Assembly: GCF_000282095.2 (NCBI RefSeq)
Contig: NZ_AKKC02000015.1
Span: 186,001 to 250,000, forward strand
Source: Rhizobium sp. CF080
GTDB lineage: Bacteria > Pseudomonadota > Alphaproteobacteria > Rhizobiales > Rhizobiaceae
Reading direction: 5' to 3'
Length of the DNA: 64,000 nt
Positions 53,402 through 63,044 of the stretch are shown in pieces. How positions within the stretch are numbered: the first letter of the stretch is position 1; every line of letters starts with the position of its first letter. The notes under the pieces are model-generated. The model saw nothing but the letters and a program-made list of their open reading frames with translations, was not told where the DNA came from and did no database searches. The position numbers and the translations under genes were made by a program.

Positions 53402-53651
53402 GCTTTCGCACGAGTTGATTCAGGAGCTTTTGCGGCGCCTGCATCAGCGAGCGGACAAGTCCGATACGGCCATTCGCGATCTGCGGAATGAAATGAATTC
53501 GATGCGCTTGGTTGTCCATGCGCATCAGAGCGACATCAATAATCTCTACACTATGTTGCATCAGTTGGATGTGCGGTTGGAGAGAATCGAAAACCGCCTC
53601 GAATTGCGCGAGCTCGCCGAGGCCCAGGCAAGGTTTGAAGCGCACCCATGA
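53394..53651 (+). CDS. Small helical (coiled-coil) protein within the purine operon, copy 2
   Basis: 85 residues from the TTG at 53394, or 89 from the ATG at 53382. The TTG is preferred because GGAG lies 6-7 bases upstream and because it gives MAELSHELIQELLRRLHQR, which lines up with copy 1. The body is a long amphipathic helix (DTAIRDLRNEMNSMRLVVHAHQSDINNLYTMLHQLDVRLERIENRLELRE). The stop overlaps the purQ start (ATGA). Small proteins of this plan recur in rhizobial genomes without assigned function. Confidence 0.65.
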   Translation: MAELSHELIQELLRRLHQRADKSDTAIRDLRNEMNSMRLVVHAHQSDINNLYTMLHQLDVRLERIENRLELRELAEAQARFEAHP

Positions 53652-54328
53652 AATCCGCCGTCGTTCAGCTTCCCGGTCTCAATCGCGATCGCGACATGAT
53701 CGCCGCCCTCACCAAGATTTCCGGAAAGGCGCCGATCACCGTCTGGCAGACAGAGACCGACATCCCGGATGATGTCGACCTGATCGTCATCCCGGGCGGC
53801 TTTTCCTATGGCGATTATCTGCGTTGCGGGGCGATCGCGGCCCGCATGCCGGTCATGCAGGCGATCCGGGACAAGGCTGACAAGGGCGTCAAGGTGCTCG
53901 GCGTCTGCAACGGTTTCCAGATCCTCGTCGAAGCCGGCATGCTGCCTGGCGCCCTAATGCGCAATTCCTCGCTGAAATTCGTCTGCAAGGAAGTGAAGCT
54001 CGAAGTGGTCAATGCCGACACGGATTTCACCCGGGCCTATGAAAAGGGCCAGGTGCTCCGCTGCCCGGTCGCTCATCACGACGGCAATTATTTCGTCGAT
54101 GCAGAGACGCTGTCCGGCATGGAAGATCGCGGCGAGATCGTCTTCCGTTATGCCGAAGGCACCAACCCGAACGGCTCGCTGAACGATATCGCAGGCGTGA
54201 TGAACAGCCGCGGCAACGTGCTTGGCATGATGCCGCATCCGGAAAACCTGATCGAGGCCGCCCATGGCGGCAATGACGGGCGCGGGATTTTCGCCTCGGC
54301 GCTCGATGTGATTGCCGCGACCGCCTGA
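53648..54328 (+). CDS. purQ: PurQ, FGAM synthetase glutaminase subunit
   Basis: 226-residue class I glutamine amidotransferase releasing ammonia for PurL. Nucleophile C87 in GVCNGFQIL, histidine/glutamate of the triad in MMPHPENL near residue 196. Start overlaps the preceding coiled-coil gene. PurL is separated from it by two envelope genes, but the enzymes act together. Confidence 0.97.
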   Translation: MKSAVVQLPGLNRDRDMIAALTKISGKAPITVWQTETDIPDDVDLIVIPGGFSYGDYLRCGAIAARMPVMQAIRDKADKGVKVLGVCNGFQILVEAGMLPGALMRNSSLKFVCKEVKLEVVNADTDFTRAYEKGQVLRCPVAHHDGNYFVDAETLSGMEDRGEIVFRYAEGTNPNGSLNDIAGVMNSRGNVLGMMPHPENLIEAAHGGNDGRGIFASALDVIAATA

Positions 54329-54387
54329 ACCATCTGCTTTTCCGCATCGATCATATGGAACGATCGAAACCACGTCAGGACGTTTTG

Positions 54388-54786
54388 ATGCCGTTCTCCT
54401 ATCGCCTGCCCGCTGCACTTTCCCTCGTCGTCCTCGGTGCAGCGCTATCCGCCTGCCAGTCCGAGCGTCCGGCGGCGGTGACGGCGAACCGTGCGGCGCT
54501 GCCGACCATGGAACGCGTGGCGATCGCCGCCAATAGCTGCTGGTTCAAATCGGGCGATGCCGCCTTCAAGCCCTATCGGCTGGCACCGGAACTCAATTCC
54601 TTCTCCGGCCGGCCGCGCATTCTCGCGGTGCCGCGCCACAGCCCCGAGTCGCGCCCGATGCTGGTCGTCCAGGCGGAGGGCAACCCCGCCCGTCTCGATG
54701 CTTTCGGTCCGATGATGAGCGGCCCGGACGGAGAGCGGATCAAGCGCGACGTCCTGCGCTGGGCTGGCGGCGCGACGGGCTGCTGA
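54388..54786 (+). CDS. Putative small lipoprotein
   Basis: 132 residues with a signal sequence and lipobox LSAC (residues about 20-23: LGAALSACQS), predicting lipid attachment at the cysteine. The mature part has NSCWFKSGDAAFKPYRLAPELNSFSGRPRILAVPRHSPESRPMLVVQAEG and a C-terminal GGATGC cysteine. No family recognised with certainty. AGGA precedes ATG 54388. Lies 59 bases after purQ on the same strand. Confidence 0.72.
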   Translation: MPFSYRLPAALSLVVLGAALSACQSERPAAVTANRAALPTMERVAIAANSCWFKSGDAAFKPYRLAPELNSFSGRPRILAVPRHSPESRPMLVVQAEGNPARLDAFGPMMSGPDGERIKRDVLRWAGGATGC

Positions 54787-55007
54787 TATTAACCATCTGT
54801 ATTTACGCGTTAATATGCAATCTGTTGCACGCCTGCACCGGCTTGTCCAAATCGTCACATTTTTTAGCCACAAGTGATAACACAGTGTGAACGGCGCTGG
54901 ACGGCTTCAGGGTGCCATTGTACCACTTCAGTCTTGAAGAGTGGGCGAGCGTACCGAGTGCGAATCGCACCGGCTGCCAGCATGGCGGCGCTTATGAGGG
55001 CGGTGGA

Positions 55008-55562
55008 ATGAACAAGACCTTTTTCGCATCGGCAATCGGAGCTGTCATCCTGGCTTCGGGCATCTCGTCCTCGGCATTTGCCCAGGAGCATCTGTTCGAT
55101 GAAGTGCGAATCGGCGTTTCCGGTTCGATCCAGAGCAACAGGACCTTCGAGAAGGGCGCATTCCCGTCCGCGACCGTTTTCTTCGACCCCTTCGACCAGC
55201 GCCATGCCCAGAGTTTCATGGATCACATGCTGCGTCCGCGCGTCCATGTCGGCGCGATCGTGTCGACGGCAGGCGAAGCGAGCCAGGTCTTTGCCGGCTT
55301 CACTTGGACTGCGCCGATCACCGACCGCATCTTCGTCGATCTCGGCTTCGGCGGCGCATTCAACAACGGCAATCTCGACAAGCCGAACGACGGCCCGAAG
55401 GTCGGCTGCCATGCGCTTTTCCATGAGTCGCTCGGCCTCGGTTACAACATCACCAACAACTGGCGTGTTCTGGCGACCGTCGAGCACTCCTCGAACGCTG
55501 ATCTCTGCGACCACAATGACGGCCTTTCCTACGCAGGCATCGCGGTCGGCTACAAGTTCTGA
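55008..55562 (+). CDS. PagL-like lipid A 3-O-deacylase (acyloxyacyl hydrolase family)
   Basis: 184 residues. Signal peptide MNKTFFASAIGAVILASGISSSAFA, then an eight-strand beta-barrel-type mature protein ending in a typical outer-membrane C-terminus (AGIAVGYKF, terminal Phe). The PagL-type catalytic region is present: VEHSSNADLCDHNDGLSYAG contains the His-Ser pair and the conserved Asn. Such enzymes remove the 3-O acyl chain from lipid A in the outer membrane. ATG 55008 is chosen for the GGGCGGTGGA upstream. A strong terminator follows; the 220-base upstream gap likely has its own promoter. Confidence 0.78.
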   Translation: MNKTFFASAIGAVILASGISSSAFAQEHLFDEVRIGVSGSIQSNRTFEKGAFPSATVFFDPFDQRHAQSFMDHMLRPRVHVGAIVSTAGEASQVFAGFTWTAPITDRIFVDLGFGGAFNNGNLDKPNDGPKVGCHALFHESLGLGYNITNNWRVLATVEHSSNADLCDHNDGLSYAGIAVGYKF

Positions 55563-55588
55563 TCCAGCCCAGAGTATTTTCTGACAGA

Positions 55589-55612
55589 AGCGCCGGGTTT
55601 CCGGCGCTTTTT
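55589..55612 (+). terminator. Rho-independent terminator after the PagL-like gene
   Basis: AGCGCCGG-GTTT-CCGGCGCT followed by TTTTGTTTT, 27 bases after the stop codon. It isolates purL from the upstream unit. Confidence 0.9.
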
Positions 55613-55723
55613 GTTTTCCGGCCTCCACGCAGCACCGTTGCACGGCAGCATTTTCCTGTCGCGCGCCGCCGCCACATAGGTTAAAGAGCGGCCTTGTCAG
55701 GGCTATCCAATCCAGAGAAGATC

Positions 55724-57931
<2,208 letters not shown>

Positions 57932-58025
57932 TATACCCCGGCCCAAACACACCGGCGCGATTCGCCGCGGTCCAGGAATCGCGGTTTATCTGCACGCGTG
58001 AACAAACGTGAAGCGCAAGGGATTG

Positions 58026-58772
58026 ATGGACTCGGGCTCTCCGGGTAAGCATCGCTGTTTTTCTGACATAGGAAGTAAGCGCACAAAAATGCTTATGCCG
58101 ATTTTGACCTGGTTGAGGTCATCGGGCCCGACCTGGCGCTACAGGCGCATCTGGCTCGATGCACTGATCATCACCCTTTGCCTGAACGTTCTGGCCTGGA
58201 TGATTTTTTCGAAGATGGGGATGACCACCCACGACATCTTCGATGAGGATGGCCCCATCGAAGACCTTCAGTCTGCATCGCTCGCCATCACCGCCCTCTT
58301 TGCCGTGATGGCGGCCTTGGGGACGAGGATATTGGCACGTTTCGTCGCAGTTACGACGGCCTGCATCTCCGTCATCTTCTTCATGCGCGAGATGCCAGTA
58401 TGCCGTGGAAGTATGACAGTTTATTGTGTGTCGAAGACATGGCTGCCGATTATTATCGGCGCTGCCGTTCTCGTGCTGCTGATTGCGACCATCGTGTTCG
58501 AATACCGTCATAGAGGCGGCATCCTGCGCGCCATTCATCCGCGCCTTTCCTGGCCGCTGGGCTTGGTTGCCGCCGTTCTCGCCTGCAGCCAACTCGCCGA
58601 GCATTTCGATATCGTCGTGATGGAGGAAAGTTTCGAGTCCTACGGCTTCATGATCCTGACACTGAGTTCCATCTGGCTCTTTCGCTTCTCCCGGACCCAG
58701 CATCTTCCACCGCTTCTGACTCGAGCCAAGGCCAGCCTCTACAAGGTGAAGCACGTATTCTTGCACCATTGA
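58026..58772 (+). CDS. Membrane protein of unknown function
   Basis: About 248 residues with five hydrophobic spans (e.g. WLDALIITLCLNVLAWMIF, ALFAVMAALGTRILARFVAV, WLPIIIGAAVLVLLIATIVF). An acidic loop DEDGPIEDLQSASL follows the first span. The ATG at 58026 is taken for the AAGGG just upstream; GTG 58008 and ATG 58089 are in frame, and 58089 directly precedes the first membrane region. No family recognised; it sits between purL and bolA. Confidence 0.65.
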   Translation: MDSGSPGKHRCFSDIGSKRTKMLMPILTWLRSSGPTWRYRRIWLDALIITLCLNVLAWMIFSKMGMTTHDIFDEDGPIEDLQSASLAITALFAVMAALGTRILARFVAVTTACISVIFFMREMPVCRGSMTVYCVSKTWLPIIIGAAVLVLLIATIVFEYRHRGGILRAIHPRLSWPLGLVAAVLACSQLAEHFDIVVMEESFESYGFMILTLSSIWLFRFSRTQHLPPLLTRAKASLYKVKHVFLHH

Positions 58773-58877
58773 GGCGGAGCCGCTCGATCCCGCTTTGACC
58801 GGAGAGCAGCTTTGAGGCAGTGTATCCTGACAAAAGGTTCCGCGGTTGAGTCCGCGGAGAAGAAAAGGGATGACATC

Positions 58878-59114
58878 ATGGCTATGAGACCCGGTGAAAT
58901 CGAAGACCTGATCAAGGCCGGCATTCCCGGTGCCAAGGTCACCATCCGGGATCTTGCCGGCGACGGCGACCACTATGCCGCCGAAGTGGTGGCGGAAGCT
59001 TTCCGGGGGAAGAGCCGCGTCCAGCAGCACCAGATGGTCTACGAGGCTCTGAAGGGGAATATGGGCGGCGTTCTGCATGCGCTGGCATTGCAGACCTCGG
59101 CTCCGGCGGAGTGA
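58878..59114 (+). CDS. bolA: BolA-family protein
   Basis: 78 residues. RPGEIEDLIKAGIPGAKVTIRDLAGDGDHYAAEVVAEAFRGKSRVQQHQMVYEAL is the BolA fold, with the conserved histidine in QQHQMVY that helps ligate a [2Fe-2S] cluster shared with monothiol glutaredoxins. grxD follows at 59529, the classic BolA-Grx4 pairing used in iron sensing and Fe-S trafficking. AAAAGGGA precedes ATG 58878. Confidence 0.93.
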   Translation: MAMRPGEIEDLIKAGIPGAKVTIRDLAGDGDHYAAEVVAEAFRGKSRVQQHQMVYEALKGNMGGVLHALALQTSAPAE

Positions 59115-59123
59115 CATGATCCG

Positions 59124-59372
59124 ATGCCCGACCTGATCAAGGAGATCGTCACCGGCCTCGTCGAAACTGCCATGAAAGAGCTTCTCGGCAAGTCGCATGG
59201 CCGCACACCCGCAAAACGCAAGAAGCGGCAGACCCGATCCGCCACCTCCGGGCGTTTCGTCAAGAAGAGCTCGCGCACGAAGGCCTCAAGCAACCGCGCG
59301 GCGAAGCCGGCGAGGAAGCAGGTGAGCCGCCGGCGCACGACGGCAAGTCGCAGCAAGCAGCGCAGCCGCTGA
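59124..59372 (+). CDS. Small, strongly basic protein between bolA and grxD
   Basis: 82 residues: a short amphipathic N-terminus (MPDLIKEIVTGLVETAMKELLG) then about 58 residues almost entirely of Lys, Arg, Ser, Thr, Ala and Gln (AKRKKRQTRSATSGRFVKKSS). The tail resembles histone H1-like or nucleic-acid-binding tails by composition only. It starts 9 bases after the bolA stop but has a weak ribosome site, so it may rely on coupling. No assigned function. Confidence 0.6.
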   Translation: MPDLIKEIVTGLVETAMKELLGKSHGRTPAKRKKRQTRSATSGRFVKKSSRTKASSNRAAKPARKQVSRRRTTASRSKQRSR

Positions 59373-59528
59373 CCGAACCATTGCCCGGCTTGAGTAAAAA
59401 CAGCGGCCACGCGACTCAATAAGCGCGTCCCGGCGGACTATTCCGCTGGAATTCCCAATGCCACATTGCTATTTAAGGGAAATGACGCAGCGCAGCGGCC
59501 CTTGAAACCGCATGTGAAAGGATAGGAC

Positions 59529-59864
59529 ATGAGCGGAATTACCGATTTTATCGCCAACGAAGTGAAGACCAACGACGTGGTTCTCTTCATGAAGGGCACC
59601 CCGCAGTTCCCGCAATGTGGTTTCTCGGGCCAGGTCGTGCAGATCCTCGATTATCTCGGCCTCGACTACAAGGGTGTCAACGTTCTCGCCGACGCCGAAA
59701 TTCGCCAGGGGATCAAGGACTATTCCAACTGGCCGACCATTCCACAGCTTTACGTCAAGGGCGAGTTCATCGGCGGTTGCGATATCGTCCGCGAGATGTT
59801 CCAGTCCGGCGAGCTGCAGACTCACCTGCAGGAACAGGGAATCAGCGTCCGCGGCGCGGCGTAG
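59529..59864 (+). CDS. grxD: Monothiol glutaredoxin Grx4
   Basis: 111 residues. Active motif CGFS at C30 (PQCGFSGQV), the glutathione-contact WPTIPQLYVKGEFIGGCDIV and a C-terminal GELQTHLQEQG helix. Binds a bridging [2Fe-2S] cluster as a dimer or with BolA, delivering clusters in the cytoplasm. It complements the suf pathway encoded at 18.5-25.6 kb. Preceded by AAAGGATAGG; followed by a terminator. Confidence 0.96.
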   Translation: MSGITDFIANEVKTNDVVLFMKGTPQFPQCGFSGQVVQILDYLGLDYKGVNVLADAEIRQGIKDYSNWPTIPQLYVKGEFIGGCDIVREMFQSGELQTHLQEQGISVRGAA

Positions 59865-59909
59865 GATTTTCCGGGCCAAGGTCCGGGACATTGTCAGAAA
59901 TATTTTCAA

Positions 59910-59933
59910 GGCGCCGCTCCCAACGGCGCCTTT
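59910..59933 (+). terminator. Terminator after grxD
   Basis: GGCGCCG / CGGCGCC stem with a 7-base loop, followed by TTTCACGTTGTTT; T-tract is interrupted. Confidence 0.6.
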
Positions 59934-59954
59934 CACGTTGTTTAGGAAACTGCT

Positions 59955-61202
59955 GTGACAAATCCTTCACAAACGGCCCCGGACCGCCTGCGCGGCATGG
60001 GTCGGGTCGAATTCATTGCAATGATGGCGATGTTGATGGCCATCAATTCGCTCGCCATCGACATCATGCTCCCCGGCCTTCAGGAGATCGGCGCTTCGCT
60101 CGGCGTCGTCAACGAGAACCACCGGCAATATGTCGTTTCGGCCTATCTCTTCGGTCTCGGCGCAGCGCAGGTCGTCTATGGATCGATCTCCGACCGTTTT
60201 GGTCGCCGAAACCCGATGATCTTCGGCCTCGGCCTCTATTTCGTCTGTGCGGTCGGTGCTGTCATCGCGCCGTCATTCGGGGCGCTGCTGATCCTTCGCT
60301 TCATCCAAGGCGCCGGAGCGGCCGCAACACGGGTGATCTCCATCTCGATCGTGCGCGACGTATACGGTGGTCGCGCCATGGCGGAAGTGATGTCGCTGAT
60401 CATGATGGTCTTCATGGTCGTGCCGGTCATTGCGCCTGCCACCGGCCAGGTCATCATGCTGTTCGGGAATTGGCATCTGATCTTCGTGTTCATGGCGATC
60501 GCATCGCTCTGCGTCGGCTTCTGGATGTATTCGCGCCTGCCGGAAACACTCGATCCGGCCGATGTGCGCCCGTTCACCGTTTCCTCGATTCTGCGCGCCT
60601 TCCAGATCGTTCTGACCAATCGCCTTGCCCTCTGTTACACGATTGCCAGCACGTTCATTTTCGGCGCCATGTTCGGCTTCATCAACTCGGCCCAACAGAT
60701 TTATGTCGGCATCTACGACGTCGGCGTCTGGTTTCCGCTGGTCTTCGCCTGCGTGGCGGTGTTCATGTCTGCGGCATCCTTCCTGAACGCCCGGTTTGTC
60801 GGGCGTTTCGGCATGCGACGCCTTTCGCACGGCTCGCTCCTTGGCTTTATCGGCATCACATTCGTTTGGATGCTCGTGCAGATCTTCGGGCCTCAACCCA
60901 TGCCGCTCGTCATCTTCATCGTATTTTTCGGGCTCTCCATGTTCCAGTTCGGCTGGATCGGCTCGAACTTCAATTCGCTCGCCATGGAGCCGCTCGGCCA
61001 TGTCGCTGGAACCGCGTCCGCCGTGCTCGGCTTCATGAGCACAGTCGGCGGAGCGCTGATCGGCGTCGCAATCGGCCAGTCCTTCAACGGCACGGCGCTG
61101 CCGCTGGTCGTGGGCTTCTTCACGGTCTCGATCATCGGGCTGATCTTCGTTCTGATCGGCGAGAAGGGAAAACTCTTCCAGCCGCAAAATCCAAAGATCT
61201 GA
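59955..61202 (+). CDS. Bcr/CflA-family MFS drug exporter
   Basis: 415 residues with twelve hydrophobic spans. The Bcr/CflA opening MMAMLMAINSLAIDIMLPGLQEIGASLG and the loop DRFGRRNPM (MFS motif A) are clear; RFIQGAGAAATRVISISIVRDVY is the family's motif in span 4-5. Members export bicyclomycin, chloramphenicol, sulfonamides or other small molecules by proton antiport; the substrate here is unknown. GTG 59955 follows AGGAAA. Confidence 0.9.
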   Translation: MTNPSQTAPDRLRGMGRVEFIAMMAMLMAINSLAIDIMLPGLQEIGASLGVVNENHRQYVVSAYLFGLGAAQVVYGSISDRFGRRNPMIFGLGLYFVCAVGAVIAPSFGALLILRFIQGAGAAATRVISISIVRDVYGGRAMAEVMSLIMMVFMVVPVIAPATGQVIMLFGNWHLIFVFMAIASLCVGFWMYSRLPETLDPADVRPFTVSSILRAFQIVLTNRLALCYTIASTFIFGAMFGFINSAQQIYVGIYDVGVWFPLVFACVAVFMSAASFLNARFVGRFGMRRLSHGSLLGFIGITFVWMLVQIFGPQPMPLVIFIVFFGLSMFQFGWIGSNFNSLAMEPLGHVAGTASAVLGFMSTVGGALIGVAIGQSFNGTALPLVVGFFTVSIIGLIFVLIGEKGKLFQPQNPKI

Positions 61203-61219
61203 GGCATTTCATCCAAGAA

Positions 61220-61243
61220 AAAGGCCGGAGCGATCCGGCCTTT
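61220..61243. terminator. Bidirectional terminator between the MFS and inositol-phosphatase genes
   Basis: AAAGGCCGGA-GCGA-TCCGGCCTTT with T-runs on both sides (TTTCTTTTT on plus, TTTTTCTT on minus). Confidence 0.9.
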
Positions 61244-61262
61244 CTTTTTGACGGCCGTCATT

Positions 61263-62087
61263 TCAGTGGCCGATGATCTCGTTGCGCAGCAGTTGCCAGC
61301 TGTCCTTGTCGGTCGCGAGCAGCAGGCCGCCATCGACATGGTGCGGCATATAGGGGGAACCGTCGAAGCGCGCGACGTAACCGCCCGCCTCCGTGCCGAT
61401 CAGCGTGCCGGCCAGATGGTCCCAGGGCATCAGCTTGTTGTAGAGCACGAACTGCACATGGCCGCCGGCAAACGTGCGGTATTCGTGGGCAGAGCAGCGA
61501 TAGTTGGCGAAGAAGCGAACCTTGGCGAGATTGCCGAGGATCCGCTCGCGCTCGCCGCCGAAGAAGTATCCGGGCGATGCCATGCCGATCATGGCTTCGA
61601 TCGGCCGGGTTTCGGCGACCGCAAGGCGGATCGCTTCGCCGTCCGGACGCCGCAGGAACGCGCCGGCGCCCCTTTCCGCCATGACCCAGTCGTCACCCAT
61701 CGGATCATAGATGATGCCGGCAACCGTCTCGCCCTTCCAGACGACGGAGGCCATGACGCCGAAGGCCGGGATGCCCGAGGCAAAGTTGAACGTGCCATCG
61801 ACCGGATCGACGACCACCGCGAATTCCGCGTCCGCGAGCCTGGCGAGCAATGACGGATCGGCCGCGACCGATTCCTCGCCAACAAAAAGCGCACCGGGTG
61901 CAAAGGCTTCCAGTTCGCGGCGGATCATCCGCTCGGCTGCCTCGTCGGCTTCCGTCACCAGGTCGGCCGGCTCGCTCTTGGAGCGCACGTCACCGCTGCC
62001 AAGCCGCCGGAAACGCGGCAGGATTTCCGCCTTGGCGGCAAGGCGCAGAAGATCGGCAAGCTTCGTGATGTCGAGCGGCAGGGTCAT
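61263..62087 (-). CDS. Inositol monophosphatase-family phosphatase
   Basis: 274 residues. Metal/substrate motifs: GEES (first Glu), DPVDGTFNF near residue 94 and WDHLAGTLIGTEAGG near 220 are all intact, so an active Mg-dependent phosphatase is expected. Substrate may be myo-inositol-1-phosphate, 3'-phosphoadenosine 5'-phosphate (CysQ-like) or histidinol phosphate; motif reading does not decide. Start at ATG 62087. Lies 37 bases after ttcA on the same strand. Confidence 0.88.
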   Translation of the reverse strand: MTLPLDITKLADLLRLAAKAEILPRFRRLGSGDVRSKSEPADLVTEADEAAERMIRRELEAFAPGALFVGEESVAADPSLLARLADAEFAVVVDPVDGTFNFASGIPAFGVMASVVWKGETVAGIIYDPMGDDWVMAERGAGAFLRRPDGEAIRLAVAETRPIEAMIGMASPGYFFGGERERILGNLAKVRFFANYRCSAHEYRTFAGGHVQFVLYNKLMPWDHLAGTLIGTEAGGYVARFDGSPYMPHHVDGGLLLATDKDSWQLLRNEIIGH

Positions 62088-62124
62088 GACAATCGTCTCT
62101 TTGGGGGCTTGGGTCGGGAGGAAT

Positions 62125-62991
62125 TCAGAGGCTTTGAGCGGCCTGAAGGCCGGAGAAATCGAAGAGTTTCGGATCGAGCAGGTGCGACGGGTTCACATGC
62201 GCGAGCGCGCGCAGCATCGTGTCCTTGCGGCCCGGCATGCGGGCCTCGATATCCGCGAGCATCGCCTTCATGGAATTGCGCTGCAGGCCATCCTGAGAGC
62301 CGCAGAGATCGCAGGGGATGATCGGGAACTGCATGGCGGCCGCGAACTTCGCCAGATCGTCCTCGGCGCAATAGGCGAGCGGCCTCAGCACCATCATGTC
62401 GCCTTCGTCGTTCAGCAGCTTTGCCGGCATGCCAGCGAGCCTTCCGCCATGGAAGAAATTCATGAAGAAGGTTTCGAGGATGTCTTCACGATGATGGCCA
62501 AGCACCAGCGCATCGCAGCCTTCTTCGCGGGCGATCCGGTAAAGATTGCCGCGCCGCAGCCTTGAACAGAGCGAACAATAGGTGGCGCCTTCCGGCACCT
62601 TTTCCTTCACGATCGAATAGGTGTCGCGATATTCGATGCGGTGTTTCACGCCGATCGAGGTCAGGTAGTCCGGCAGCACGTGCTTGGGGAAATTCGGCTG
62701 GCCCTGGTCGAGATTACAGGCCAGGAGTTCGACTGGCAGCAGGCCGCGCCATTGCAGATCGAGCAGCACGGAGAGCAGCGAATAGGAATCCTTGCCCCCG
62801 GAGAGACCGATCAGCCAACGCTTCTGGCCATTGAGCATGCCAAAATCTTCGAAGGCCTGACGCACCTGCCGCAGCAGACGTTTGCGCAACTTGTTGAACG
62901 AGACGGAACTCGGCGCATCCCGAAAGAGCGCCGGCACGAGGTCGTTTTCGACCCCATCCAGCTCGTCGTCGATCTTGGCCATCACGCCCAT
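62125..62991 (-). CDS. ttcA: TtcA, tRNA 2-thiocytidine synthetase
   Basis: 288 residues. PP-loop SGGKDS near residue 64, and the two CxxC pairs CSLC and CDLC that hold an [4Fe-4S] cluster with GHHREDILETFFMN between them. Thiolates cytidine 32 of certain tRNAs using cysteine-desulfurase sulfur, so it is a client of the two desulfurases in the window. ATG 62991 follows AAAGGA. Confidence 0.95.
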   Translation of the reverse strand: MGVMAKIDDELDGVENDLVPALFRDAPSSVSFNKLRKRLLRQVRQAFEDFGMLNGQKRWLIGLSGGKDSYSLLSVLLDLQWRGLLPVELLACNLDQGQPNFPKHVLPDYLTSIGVKHRIEYRDTYSIVKEKVPEGATYCSLCSRLRRGNLYRIAREEGCDALVLGHHREDILETFFMNFFHGGRLAGMPAKLLNDEGDMMVLRPLAYCAEDDLAKFAAAMQFPIIPCDLCGSQDGLQRNSMKAMLADIEARMPGRKDTMLRALAHVNPSHLLDPKLFDFSGLQAAQSL

Positions 62992-63010
62992 TGGTTTTCC
63001 TTTGAAACCG

Positions 63011-63030
63011 AAAAGCGGGCAATGCCCGCT
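63011..63030 (-). terminator. Probable terminator of alaS
   Basis: Read on minus: AGCGGGC-ATT-GCCCGCT followed by TTTCGGTTT. Stem of 7 base pairs, short T-run; lies 15-34 bases after the alaS stop, just before ttcA. Confidence 0.6.
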
Positions 63031-63044
63031 TCTGGTGTTTGTCG

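Noticed and set aside
53195..53651. A single coiled-coil gene broken by a frameshift
   Set aside because: Each half has its own start with a Shine-Dalgarno and the two N-termini resemble one another, so two tandem genes fit better.
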